Both the position numbers and the translations under genes were made by a program. Under the pieces are notes generated by a model. It was not told where the DNA came from and ran no database searches. It was given only the letters and a program-made list of their open reading frames with translations. From contig NZ_CP070356.1 in the NCBI RefSeq assembly GCF_016919445.1, positions 5,025,502 through 5,089,501 on the forward strand: a stretch of 64,000 bases of DNA, given 5' to 3'. Of the stretch, positions 7,952 to 16,235 are shown one piece after another; the first letter of the stretch is position 1; each line of letters begins with the position of its first letter. This DNA is from Pseudomonas sp. PDNC002. Lineage in GTDB: Bacteria > Pseudomonadota > Gammaproteobacteria > Pseudomonadales > Pseudomonadaceae.

Positions 7952-9568
7952 GTGACCGCTCAACAGTTCGAACCCGATGCACGCCTGGGTGGCACCAGTG
8001 AACAGGCGTCACAGCGACCCGCCGCACTGATGCGTCACTGGCGGAACCGATCCAGCCAGCCGTGGATATTCGGAGCGGCTCTGGTCGTTTCAACCTTCGC
8101 ACTTCTGCCGCTCTTTTTCGTTGTTGCCGCGGGCTTTCAAGGGGGAATGCCGCTCATCTCCAAGCTGGTGTTTCGCCCACGAGTCGCAGAGCTGCTTTAC
8201 AACACAGTGATCCTGGTTGCGTTGACCGTCCCCCTTTGCGTGCTCCATGGCGTCGCGATGGCCTGGCTGACCGAGCGCACCCTTCTTCCAGGAAAGCGTC
8301 TGCTTTCCCTGCTGGTCGTGGCTCCTCTGGCTATCCCTGCCTTCGTACACAGCTATGCGTGGATCAGTCTGGCGCCATCGATTCACGGGCTGTTTCCGGC
8401 AGTGCTGGTTTCCGTCATTGCCTATTCGCCGTTCATCTACCTTCCTGCCGCTGCAGCATTGAGACGGCTTGATCCGGTTCTGGAGGATGTCGCCGAGTCA
8501 CTGGGCGACAAACCTCTCAGGGTGTTCCTGCGTGTCGTACTGCCGCAGCTACGTGTCGCGATATGGGGAGGATCGCTGCTGGTCGGTCTGCACCTGCTGG
8601 CCGAATACGGTCTTTTTGCGCTGATCCGTTTCGACACCTTTACGACCGCCATCTTCGACCAGTTCCAGTCCTCCTTCAGCGGCCCTTCCGCCAACATGCT
8701 GGCAGGCGTGCTGGCCCTGGGATGCCTGATGATGCTCACCCTGGAGTCAGCCACACGAGGATCGGCACGCTACGCTCGCATAGGCGCCGGCAGCCCGCGT
8801 TCACCGCAGCAGTACCACCTGTCCAGGAGCAGTTCAGCGCTCGTTCTGATTCTATGTGCGGCATTCACCAGCGCCTCATTGGGGGTCCCGCTCGTGACGC
8901 TGGGGAAATGGCTCAACGCGGGCGGCATTGCCGTATGGAGCTCAAGCGAACTGCTGGTCTGCCTTGGTCAGACGGTGATGCTGGGTGCGGCTGGCGCACT
9001 GCTCACCACCATTGCGGCGGTGCCAATTGCCTGGATTTCGGTGCGAGCGCCAAGCAGGTTCCAGCGCATGCTTGAGGGCAGTAACTACATTGCCAGTGCG
9101 CTCCCCGGCATCGTGATTGCCTTGGCCCTGGTGAGCGTGACCATTCGATTCGCCCAACCGCTCTATCAAACCGTTTTCACGGTACTACTGGCCTATGCGC
9201 TGATGTTCCTGCCACGTGCTCTGGTGAGCCTGCGCGCGGGTCTGGCTCAAGCCCCGGTAGAGTTGGAAAACATCGCTCGCAGCCTGGGGCGCACACCAAT
9301 GCAAGCATTGTGGGGCGTCACCATCCGCTTTGCCGCGCCAGGTGCAGCAGCAGGTGTCTCGCTGGTTTTCCTCGCCATCGTGAATGAGCTGACGGCGACC
9401 TTGCTTCTGTCCCCCAGCGGAACCTCGACTCTCGCCACCGCGTTCTGGTCAAAAACCAGTGAGATCGATTACGCCGCGGCGGCACCGTACGCCCTGTTGA
9501 TGATCCTCCTTTCCCTCCCCCTGACCGGGATTCTTTACCACCAATCCAAGCGAGTAGCAGGCCGATGA
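7952..9568 (+). CDS. Fe(III) ABC transporter, fused two-domain permease (FbpB/HitB type)
   Basis: 538 residues, GTG start immediately after the preceding TAA, so it is translationally linked. The protein is a tandem fusion of two BPD-type permease domains with about twelve hydrophobic segments. It has two EAA-like cytoplasmic loops, [22 protein letters not shown] near residue 178 and [20 protein letters not shown] near residue 440, where the ATPase docks. Both the length and the duplicated layout fit FbpB/HitB/SfuB ferric permeases. It forms the inner-membrane channel between the iron-binding protein and the ATPase whose ATG overlaps its stop. Confidence 0.9.
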   Translation: MTAQQFEPDARLGGTSEQASQRPAALMRHWRNRSSQPWIFGAALVVSTFALLPLFFVVAAGFQGGMPLISKLVFRPRVAELLYNTVILVALTVPLCVLHGVAMAWLTERTLLPGKRLLSLLVVAPLAIPAFVHSYAWISLAPSIHGLFPAVLVSVIAYSPFIYLPAAAALRRLDPVLEDVAESLGDKPLRVFLRVVLPQLRVAIWGGSLLVGLHLLAEYGLFALIRFDTFTTAIFDQFQSSFSGPSANMLAGVLALGCLMMLTLESATRGSARYARIGAGSPRSPQQYHLSRSSSALVLILCAAFTSASLGVPLVTLGKWLNAGGIAVWSSSELLVCLGQTVMLGAAGALLTTIAAVPIAWISVRAPSRFQRMLEGSNYIASALPGIVIALALVSVTIRFAQPLYQTVFTVLLAYALMFLPRALVSLRAGLAQAPVELENIARSLGRTPMQALWGVTIRFAAPGAAAGVSLVFLAIVNELTATLLLSPSGTSTLATAFWSKTSEIDYAAAAPYALLMILLSLPLTGILYHQSKRVAGR

Positions 9569-10656
9569 GCACTCTCGAACTGAAGTCCGTCTCTCGGTTC
9601 TTCGGAACCTATGCAGCTATCGAGAACTTTAGTTTGTCTGTACCGGCAGGCAGCCGAGCGGCGATCGTAGGTCCATCCGGGTCAGGAAAGACCACTCTCC
9701 TGCGCCTGATAGCAGGCTTCGAGGTGCCTGACCTCGGATCGATCACACTCGGCGATACCACGCTGGCTGACATCGAGACCTTCGTCCCCGCGCACCGTCG
9801 TGTCATCGGCTACGTTCCGCAGGACGGCGCACTCTTTCCCCACCTGTCGGTTGCCGAGAACATCGGGTTTGGTCTGCCCAAAGGCATGGAGAACCGCTCG
9901 CGGCGCATTCTCGAGCTGCTGGACATGGTTTCCTTGAATGCCTCCATGGCTGGGCGCTGGCCACATGAACTGTCTGGCGGCCAGCAGCAGCGAGTCGCCC
10001 TGGCCAGGGCGTTGGCGCAGAGCCCTAAATTGATGCTGCTCGATGAACCGTTCTCGGCCTTGGACAGTGGCCTGCGTGTGTCCATGCGCAAGGCAGTATC
10101 GAAGGTACTGAACGACGCCGGCGTGACTGCCATTCTGGTGACGCACGACCAGGAGGAAGCCCTTTCCTTTGGCGACCAGCTTGCCGTCATTCGCCAAGGA
10201 CGCCTCATCCAGTCCGGGGCACCCAAGGAACTCTACCTGCGTCCGGTCGACGAGCAGACAGCTGCGTTCCTCGGGGACGCCCTGGTGCTCCCAGCCAAGG
10301 TTCAAGACGGCTGGGCACGGTGCCCCGTGGGTAAGGTAATGACCGCTGAGAGCGCCCTGAATGGGGACGCCCAGATACTCCTTCGCCCCGAGCAACTCCA
10401 CCTGAGCCTTCGCGGCATGTTCCCGACTAGCTCTGACGGCTGCTACGGCGTGGTGGTTGGCAGTGACTTCGGGGGCGACAAGTGCACGGCCATGGTCCAG
10501 CTCGAGGCGCAACCGCCTGAGGCAGCGACCGGCTCGGGAATCCTGACGATTCCGGTGAGAGTACCGGCGATGGAATGTCCCGATATAGGTATGCGAGTCC
10601 ACATCTTCGCCAGCGGCGTTGCACACCTCTTCACAACGGACGGGCCGGCCTACTGA
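9565..10656 (+). CDS. Fe(III) ABC transporter ATP-binding protein (FbpC type)
   Basis: 363 residues; its ATG overlaps the permease stop in an ATGA, so the three genes form one operon. Walker A is GPSGSGKTT at residues 36-44, the signature is LSGGQQQR near 136, Walker B is [12 protein letters not shown] near 155-165, and the switch His lies in VTHDQEEAL. The C-terminal ~110 residues form a TOBE-like regulatory domain ([12 protein letters not shown]), as in FbpC/PotA proteins. It powers ferric iron import through the fused permease. A match to another class-II anion or polyamine ATPase cannot be excluded from this chain alone, but the neighbours point to iron. Confidence 0.9.
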   Translation: MSTLELKSVSRFFGTYAAIENFSLSVPAGSRAAIVGPSGSGKTTLLRLIAGFEVPDLGSITLGDTTLADIETFVPAHRRVIGYVPQDGALFPHLSVAENIGFGLPKGMENRSRRILELLDMVSLNASMAGRWPHELSGGQQQRVALARALAQSPKLMLLDEPFSALDSGLRVSMRKAVSKVLNDAGVTAILVTHDQEEALSFGDQLAVIRQGRLIQSGAPKELYLRPVDEQTAAFLGDALVLPAKVQDGWARCPVGKVMTAESALNGDAQILLRPEQLHLSLRGMFPTSSDGCYGVVVGSDFGGDKCTAMVQLEAQPPEAATGSGILTIPVRVPAMECPDIGMRVHIFASGVAHLFTTDGPAY

Positions 10657-10990
10657 TATCCGGCCCCTATCCAGTCGATATCATTGAAGTACAGGGAAGC
10701 CGCACGACTCTCTTTAGAAACTCTGGCCGCCGGAAAAGCCGAGCTTGCGGAGCAATAGACATCGAGACTCTCGAATCACCGCAATCAAACCCTTCTTGGC
10801 CTCATACAACTGAGGCCTATACAAGAAACAAGGGATTACATTCTTGAAAAGCGACGTGCTGACTCAGCCGAGACCGTGTGGCTCGTCAGCAGAATGTGCA
10901 GAATCCGGTGCCGGCCTCAGTCTCAGCTAAGTTTTGCTCCGTAGGCTCTCCTCCACGCCAACTGAAGCGCGGCCGGAGAGACGCCTCGAT
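10657..10990. other. 334-base intergenic region with a regulated promoter
   Basis: This gap lies between the ABC operon and the COG4705-like gene. No convincing coding frame or Rho-independent terminator was seen. Its 3' part carries the CTCAGT-N5-CTAAGT direct repeat (10916-10932) and a TAGGCT -10-like hexamer at 10942-10947. The 5' 250 bases show nothing I can name. Confidence 0.6.
10916..10947 (+). promoter_or_regulatory. PmrA-like direct-repeat operator with -10 element (copy 1)
   Basis: CTCAGTCTCAGCTAAGT at 10916-10932 contains CTCAGT-N5-CTAAGT, two hexamers repeated with an 11-bp period, the layout of PmrA and other OmpR-family sites (known PmrA box YTTAAK-N5-YTTAAK). A TAGGCT -10-like hexamer starts nine bases later. 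The identical 17-mer with identical spacing to a -10-like hexamer occurs at 18759-18775. The regulator encoded at 12329 is the obvious candidate to bind it. Confidence 0.6.
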
Positions 10991-11758
10991 ATGAACTCAA
11001 GCACGAAAACCTATTGGCTCAACAAAGTTCCGGAGGTGACGCTGTCCTTCTGGGCCATCAAGATCATGTCCACCACAGTGGGTGAGACATTTGCCGATTT
11101 TCTCGCTGTAGATGCAGGCCTCGGCCTGGGGATCACGACGGCGGCCATGGCGGCCTTACTTGCCATCGCCCTGGTCTGGCAACTGCGCACGCGTGCCTAC
11201 ACACCGTGGATCTACTGGCTAACAGTCGTCGTGGTGAGCATTCTCGGCACCCAGCTAACCGACATTCTCACCGATGTACTGGGCGTCAGCCTATACGCCA
11301 GCACGGCCGTGTTCTCTGGTCTCCTGGCCGTCAACTTCGGGTTCTGGTACGCCACTGAGCGCAACCTTTCCATCAAGGAAATCGTTACCCCGCGACGTGA
11401 GCTGTTCTATTGGACAACCGTTCTCTGCACCTTCGCTCTGGGCACAGCCGCTGGCGACCTGGCGACCGAAGCACTCAGCATGGGCTTCACCGTTGGCGTC
11501 TTCCTGTTTGGTGCCCTCATCGCCGCGACCTTCCTGGCTTGGAAGCTTGGCGCCGATGTTGTCCTGAGTTTCTGGATCGCCTACATCCTGACCCGTCCCT
11601 TTGGCGCATCACTCGGTGATCTGCTTACGCAGGCCAAGACTTATGGCGGCCTTGGCATGGGCGCCACCTGGACCAGTGCAATCTTCCTCTGCGTGATCCT
11701 GATGCTGGTGACGGTCGCTCAACTCGGCGTCAACAACGGCAAAAGTGCGTCCCAGTAA
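10991..11758 (+). CDS. COG4705-like multipass membrane protein
   Basis: 255 residues from ATG 10991, with a GGAGAG upstream. It is very hydrophobic, with seven or eight transmembrane segments. The family-typical block KVPEVTLSFWAIKIMSTTVGETFADFL appears at the N-terminus and is echoed later by RRELFYWTTVLCTFALGTAAGDLATEAL and GADVVLSFWIAYILTRPFGASLGDLL. This is an internally repeated (T)(V/A)GETxADxL fold, as in COG4705 membrane-anchored proteins of unknown function. It is the first gene of an apparent operon with a lipoprotein and a two-component system. Its promoter carries the same direct repeat as the arnT promoter, which suggests an envelope-stress or metal-related role. No transport activity can be read from the sequence. 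Confidence 0.8.
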   Translation: MNSSTKTYWLNKVPEVTLSFWAIKIMSTTVGETFADFLAVDAGLGLGITTAAMAALLAIALVWQLRTRAYTPWIYWLTVVVVSILGTQLTDILTDVLGVSLYASTAVFSGLLAVNFGFWYATERNLSIKEIVTPRRELFYWTTVLCTFALGTAAGDLATEALSMGFTVGVFLFGALIAATFLAWKLGADVVLSFWIAYILTRPFGASLGDLLTQAKTYGGLGMGATWTSAIFLCVILMLVTVAQLGVNNGKSASQ

Positions 11759-11783
11759 CCCTTACATCCTCAAGGAGCCTTCC

Positions 11784-12221
11784 ATGCCCCCTTTCAAGAA
11801 AATCGTCTGTAAAGTCGCGCTTGCCGCTGCCATTGCTCTGCTCGGACTCGCAGCCGGCTGCTCAAAGCAAGATGAACCTAAAACTGGCGCGAGCCAGCAA
11901 ACCAATGCGGGCCCGCGCATGCCGACCCAGCTCGGCGACCTTTCCGAGTTCCGCAGCATCGCTGCCGATGTCAGCGCCCTGGTCGACAAGAACGAACTGG
12001 AAAAAGGCAAAGCCCGTATCAAAGATTTGGAGCTCGCCTGGGACAATGCAGAAGCCGGAATCAAACCTCGTGCAGCCGGCGATTGGCACTACCTCGACAA
12101 GGCGATCGACCGCGCCCTTGACGCGCTTCGCGACGGTAGCCCTCAGCAGGCAACCTGCAAGGCCGCAATGGATGATCTGATGAAGGCGTTTGACATTCTT
12201 CAGGGACAACGCCAATCGTAA
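11784..12221 (+). CDS. small helical lipoprotein, unknown function
   Basis: 145 residues from ATG 11784, six bases after AAGGAG; longer in-frame starts lack an RBS. The signal peptide ends in the lipobox LAAGC, followed by a Ser/Gln/Thr-rich linker and an alpha-helical domain (SLVDKNELEKGKARIKDLELAWDNAEAGIKPR...WHYLDKAIDRALDALRDG). This resembles periplasmic lipoproteins found beside COG4705 genes and QseBC/PmrAB-like systems. It lies 25 bases after the membrane protein and about 105 before the response regulator, so it is probably part of the same transcript. The function is unknown. Confidence 0.7.
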   Translation: MPPFKKIVCKVALAAAIALLGLAAGCSKQDEPKTGASQQTNAGPRMPTQLGDLSEFRSIAADVSALVDKNELEKGKARIKDLELAWDNAEAGIKPRAAGDWHYLDKAIDRALDALRDGSPQQATCKAAMDDLMKAFDILQGQRQS

Positions 12222-12328
12222 AGCTCGACAGGCATATCCGTCCCACGGCTATCGTCAAACGATCTTCCCCCTGCACGGCAGCCAGATAGGTCGCCGTGCA
12301 AAGTGCAGTCAGGTTCCAGAGGCTGGGC

Positions 12329-12994
12329 ATGCGAATACTGTTAATCGAGGACGACCGCATGATCGGCGAAGCCATCGAGGGCGCGCTGAAGGATGCCGGC
12401 TACGCTGTCGACTGGGTGAACAACGGCCTGACTGCACTCTCTGCCCTGAGCACGCAGCCCTATGACCAGATCCTTCTCGATCTTGGTCTACCCGGTCGGG
12501 ATGGACTGAGCGTTCTTGAGAGTATCCGCGCACAGGACAATCCCGTCCCCTTGGTCATCATCACCGCGAGAGACAGTCTTGAAGACCGCGTGAGGGGCTT
12601 GGACGGTGGGGCTGATGACTATCTTCTCAAACCATTCGAAATGGCCGAACTGCTGGCACGCATGCGTGCTGTCATGCGTCGCACAAGTGGCACCGCTTCG
12701 CCTGTCCTCAGCAATGGCGTCGTTTTGCTGGATCCGGTTTCAAAATTGGCGAGCAGTGCAGAAGCCCAAGAAGTCCAGCTGTCGAACCGCGAGTTCAGCC
12801 TGCTCCAGGCACTCTTGATCAGGCCAGGCGCGATCCTGTCTCGCAGCGATCTGGAGGATCGTATCTACGGCTGGGGCCATGAAGTCGAAAGCAATGCGGT
12901 CGAATTCCTGATCCATTCGTTACGCAAGAAGCTTGGGGCCAACATCATCAAGAACGTAAGGGGGATGGGATGGATGGTCTCCAAAGGCGGCTGA
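12329..12994 (+). CDS. OmpR/PmrA-QseB family response regulator
   Basis: 221 residues from ATG 12329 (MRILLIEDDRMIGEAIEGAL). An upstream in-frame start at 12296 adds residues that break the canonical N-terminus. The receiver domain has acidic pair D8/D9, phospho-acceptor D51 in LLDLGLPGRDG, the ITAR Thr, and Lys in LKPFEMAELLARM. The C-terminal winged helix reads LSNREFSLLQALLIRPGAILSRSDLEDRIYG...VEFLIHSLRKKLG...NVRGMGWMV, of PhoB/OmpR type. It overlaps the sensor kinase gene by 25 bases. Family position is PmrA/QseB-like. The 11-bp-period direct repeats at 10916 and 18759 are the expected kind of target. Activating signal is unknown; iron or polycation sensing is inference. Confidence 0.9.
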   Translation: MRILLIEDDRMIGEAIEGALKDAGYAVDWVNNGLTALSALSTQPYDQILLDLGLPGRDGLSVLESIRAQDNPVPLVIITARDSLEDRVRGLDGGADDYLLKPFEMAELLARMRAVMRRTSGTASPVLSNGVVLLDPVSKLASSAEAQEVQLSNREFSLLQALLIRPGAILSRSDLEDRIYGWGHEVESNAVEFLIHSLRKKLGANIIKNVRGMGWMVSKGG

Positions 12995-14340
12995 AGGAGT
13001 CAGTGCAGTTCCGCCTATCCCTCGCGCTCTCGGTGACCATCCTGATCGTTGCCTCGCTCGCGAGCATCTTCGCCTTCGTATCCGCATACGATGAAGCGCT
13101 GGAGATGCAGGACAACACGCTGAAGCAAGTCGCAGCGCTCATCGAACGTCAACAGATGACACTGCACTATCCCAACCACGCCCCAGCCGTAGCCGGCGAC
13201 AACGAAGAAACCCGGGTGGTCGTGCAGTACCTGGCAGACAGTGCCATCGCTCCCGAGGCAAACGACAACAGCCTACCGCTACCAATTCCGAGCACCCTGC
13301 CGGATGGCTTCTCCACCGTCAGTGTCGCTGGCGAGGAGTTCCGCGTACTGGTGAGGACTACCTCGGTTGGACAGCGCATCGCTATTGCCCAGGAAACAGA
13401 GAGCCGCGATCGCGATGCACGTGAGAGCGCCTGGCGAGGACTGATCCCTTTCGTGATTCTGATCCCTGTTCTGCTCCTGGTGGTGGCTGACCTGATTCGC
13501 AAATTGTTCCGCCCCATCGCAATGCTGTCGGCCGAGATAGACCGACGAGACGATCAGGACATGGCGCCTATCGACGCGCGTCACTTGCCGACGGAGATCC
13601 GCTCGTTCGCCCTCGCAATCAACCGCCTTCTCGGCCGTGTCGGGAAGTCCATGGAGTCCCAGCGCCGATTCGTCGCCGATGCGGCCCACGAACTGCGCTC
13701 CCCGCTGACTGCCCTTTCCCTCCAGGCGGAGCGCCTTTGCGCGACGGAAATGTCCGAGCAGGCTCGGGAACGGCTGGGCAAGTTGAGACAAGGCATCGAC
13801 CGCGGTCGAAACCTGATCGATCAGTTGCTGGCTCTCGCGAGCGCTCAGTCATCGAACGCCACAGCGCGCACCCCAATCTCGCTGCACAAGGTCTATCGCA
13901 CGGTACTGGAGGATCTCTTGCCGGTCGCCGACAAGAAGCAGATCGATCTGGGCGTGGACGGCGATGACTGCGTGATAGTGACCAACGAACTCGAGCTGCA
14001 GACGATGATCAAGAACCTCGTCGACAACGCCGTGCGATACACGCCGCCACGTGGAAAAATCGATCTGCTGGTTGTGCAGCACGAAAACGCTGTTGTGCTG
14101 CAGATCAGCGACACAGGGCCAGGAATACCTGAATCGGAGCGCGAACGCATATTCGATGCTTTCTACCGAGTTCCGGGAAACGATGAGATTGGCTCTGGGC
14201 TGGGCTTGTCGATCGTGAAGACAATCGCCAATCGAATCGGGGCGAGCATCGAGCTGGACTACTCAGACAGCGACTCGAAAACTGGACTGTGCATCTCAAT
14301 CTGGATTCCCACGGCACAGGAAGCCGTGATCGACGGCTGA
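12970..14340 (+). CDS. sensor histidine kinase (PmrB/QseC type)
   Basis: 456 residues. The N-terminal transmembrane helix (FRLSLALSVTILIVASLASIFAF) and a second one near 160-180 (LIPFVILIPVLLLVVADLI) flank a ~130-residue periplasmic sensor region. HAMP-like and H-box sequence follows (RRFVADAAHELRSPLTAL, phospho-acceptor H240). The ATPase domain has an N-box (NLVDNAVRYTPPRGKI), a G1 box (ISDTGPGIPESERERIFDAFYR) and a G2 box (GSGLGLSIVKTIANR). It is the cognate partner of the response regulator that it overlaps. No ExxE iron-binding motif like that of PmrB is obvious in the periplasmic part, so the signal is not clear. Confidence 0.9.
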   Translation: MDGLQRRLKESVQFRLSLALSVTILIVASLASIFAFVSAYDEALEMQDNTLKQVAALIERQQMTLHYPNHAPAVAGDNEETRVVVQYLADSAIAPEANDNSLPLPIPSTLPDGFSTVSVAGEEFRVLVRTTSVGQRIAIAQETESRDRDARESAWRGLIPFVILIPVLLLVVADLIRKLFRPIAMLSAEIDRRDDQDMAPIDARHLPTEIRSFALAINRLLGRVGKSMESQRRFVADAAHELRSPLTALSLQAERLCATEMSEQARERLGKLRQGIDRGRNLIDQLLALASAQSSNATARTPISLHKVYRTVLEDLLPVADKKQIDLGVDGDDCVIVTNELELQTMIKNLVDNAVRYTPPRGKIDLLVVQHENAVVLQISDTGPGIPESERERIFDAFYRVPGNDEIGSGLGLSIVKTIANRIGASIELDYSDSDSKTGLCISIWIPTAQEAVIDG

Positions 14341-14543
14341 ACTTCCGAGCGAAACATTCGTTAGCTCATCGAGTAACTCGGCGGCACTCCCCTTCACGAA
14401 GCGACCGTTACCCTCGGCTGAGTCCGGGGGCCCACCGGCAGCGCGCCATCTGCAAGATCAGCCGTTCGAGTGGACGTCATGGTGAGACTTCGTCATTTCG
14501 CCATCACGACGCCATTGCACAAAGGCTCCTTGCTAGAGTATTT

Positions 14544-14558
14544 TGAGAATCACTTACA
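14544..14558 (+). promoter_or_regulatory. candidate Fur box upstream of the ECF sigma gene
   Basis: TGAGAATCACTTACA agrees with 10 of the 14 fixed positions of the 7-1-7 Fur motif by hand. It sits about 55 bases before the FecI-like sigma gene, where iron repression of such regulators is normally exerted. This is the only notable element seen in the 14341-14613 gap. Confidence 0.45.
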
Positions 14559-14613
14559 TCTGCAATTTTATTGCAACTAGCCATCCAGATCGTATCCTCG
14601 GTAGACGTCGGTG

Positions 14614-15141
14614 ATGAAGCAAAGAACGGCATCGCTACTGGCGTGCTTCATCGCCGAACGAAAAACGCTGATGCGTTACCTGACAGGGCGCACGGGATGC
14701 CCCGCCATCGCCGAGGACCTTCTGCAGGACGCCTGGCTCAAACTCCACCGCAGCAACGCCGACGACCTGATCGTCAATCCGCAAGCCTACCTGCGCCGCA
14801 TGGCGGCCAACCTGGCAATTGACGACGCCCGTAGCAATGCACGGCGTCTACTCGACTCGACTGAAATTGACATGCTGCTCGATGTTCCCGATGAGGCTCC
14901 TGGCGTGGAACAGCGCGCCGCTGACTTTCAGGCGCTGGAGTGCCTGACTGAGATCCTCGAGGAAATACCTGCGCGTCGCCGGGAACTGTTCCTCGCTGCC
15001 CGCGTCGAGGGCCTGCCTCACAAGCAGTTGGCAAGCCGCTTCGGCGTCAGCCTGCGCACGGTCGAATTGGAAATCCATCGCGCCCTCGACCACTGCACGA
15101 CCCGACTGAAGCAGTTGACCGGCGAACAGACGATTATTTAG
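14614..15141 (+). CDS. ECF sigma factor, FecI/PvdS-like
   Basis: 175 residues from ATG 14614 (a GTG one codon earlier is possible; the RBS is poor either way). Region 2 reads AERKTLMRYLTGRTGCPAIAEDLLQDAWLKLHR...NPQAYLRRMAANLAIDDAR, with the DLLQDAWL core signature. Region 4 reads LEEIPARRRELFLAARVEGLPHKQLASRFGVSLRTVELEIHRALDHC. This is the iron-starvation class of ECF sigma factors, activated through an inner-membrane FecR when the outer-membrane receptor binds its siderophore. FecR and receptor genes follow directly, completing a FecIRA cell-surface signalling set. Confidence 0.92.
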   Translation: MKQRTASLLACFIAERKTLMRYLTGRTGCPAIAEDLLQDAWLKLHRSNADDLIVNPQAYLRRMAANLAIDDARSNARRLLDSTEIDMLLDVPDEAPGVEQRAADFQALECLTEILEEIPARRRELFLAARVEGLPHKQLASRFGVSLRTVELEIHRALDHCTTRLKQLTGEQTII

Positions 15142-15185
15142 TGCCCCCATGTACAGTTCCCGTCTCCTCTAGTACAAGCCCCCCT

Positions 15186-16136
15186 ATGACCCAGCCCTCC
15201 TCCCCTTCGAATCAATCGGAAAGCCGCGCCAGCCAGGCCAACGCCTGGGTCGTGCGCATCACTTCCGGGCGGGCGACGGTAGAGGATGCGCGTGCGCTCA
15301 AGCATTGGTGCGCGCTCACTCCAGAGAATGCCGCGGCTTATCGCGAGGCCGTTCGGCTCTGGAAGCTCGCCGGGCAATTGCCTGCATCGAGCAAGCGCCG
15401 CCGCCCTGGAGTGCGCCTCGCTGCCAGCAGCATTGCAGCGGCGTGCCTGGTAGCTGCGGTGCTGGGCACTATGCAGATCGGCGTATTTCCCAGCGGCTAC
15501 GACCTATTGGCCGATTACTACACGGGTGTGGGCGAGCACCGGCAGGTTCGACTGGCAGATGGCAGCATCGTCGAACTCGATGCAAAAACCCGCATGAGCA
15601 TCGACTTCAGCGATAGCGAGCGGCGCATTTCCCTGGGCGACGGCGCGGCGATCTTCCATGTGCAGCATGATCCGGATCGCCCCTTTGTGGTCAGCGCGAA
15701 GGGTGGCACCGTCACCGCCTTGGGCACCATCTTTGAAGTTCGCTACCAGAACGATGGCATCCAGGTGACCTGCACGCAGGGAGCCGTCGAGGTTCGAGAT
15801 CGCCAGGGCGCGACCGAGCGTGCGCGTGTCAGGGCTGGCGAACAACTGGCGTACGGAGCGCGTGGGACCTCGCCGGTGGCGCTGGTAGAAAGTGAGCAGG
15901 TGCTGGCCTGGCAGCAGAATCTGCTGGTGTTCAAGGCCCGGCCGCTACAGGACCTTGTGGACGAGTTGAACCGCTATCGCCAAGGCCGCGTCATCATCGC
16001 GGACTCGAAGAAAGCGAAAGCCCCGGTCAGCGGTGTCTTTCACCTGCAGCGTCCAGACGAGGTGCTGCAACACATCGAGAACAGTCTTCAGCTATCCGCC
16101 ATCCGGCTTCCAGCGGGCATTATCGTCCTGCGATAA
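15186..16136 (+). CDS. FecR-family anti-sigma/sigma regulator
   Basis: 316 residues from ATG 15186, 44 bases after the sigma gene. The N-terminal ~85 residues are the cytoplasmic sigma-binding domain (NAWVVRITSGRATVEDARALKHWCALTPENAAAYREAVRLW). One transmembrane helix follows (LAASSIAAACLVAAVLGTM). Then comes the periplasmic FecR domain (YYTGVGEHRQVRLADGSIVELDAKTRMSIDF, RPFVVSAKGGTVTALGTIFEVR, VQGAVEVR) and a C-terminal STN-like segment (FKARPLQDLVDELNRYRQGRVIIAD) that contacts the receptor's signalling domain. It relays occupancy of the downstream TonB receptor to the sigma factor. Confidence 0.92.
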   Translation: MTQPSSPSNQSESRASQANAWVVRITSGRATVEDARALKHWCALTPENAAAYREAVRLWKLAGQLPASSKRRRPGVRLAASSIAAACLVAAVLGTMQIGVFPSGYDLLADYYTGVGEHRQVRLADGSIVELDAKTRMSIDFSDSERRISLGDGAAIFHVQHDPDRPFVVSAKGGTVTALGTIFEVRYQNDGIQVTCTQGAVEVRDRQGATERARVRAGEQLAYGARGTSPVALVESEQVLAWQQNLLVFKARPLQDLVDELNRYRQGRVIIADSKKAKAPVSGVFHLQRPDEVLQHIENSLQLSAIRLPAGIIVLR

Positions 16137-16235
16137 AAAAGTTCTCCGACGATTGCGGGTTACCTAATCGGGCAGCGTCTTCAGATAAGAACGCTTTTCA
16201 TCTGCACTTATCTGTTGCTACCAATTGGGGAAAAC

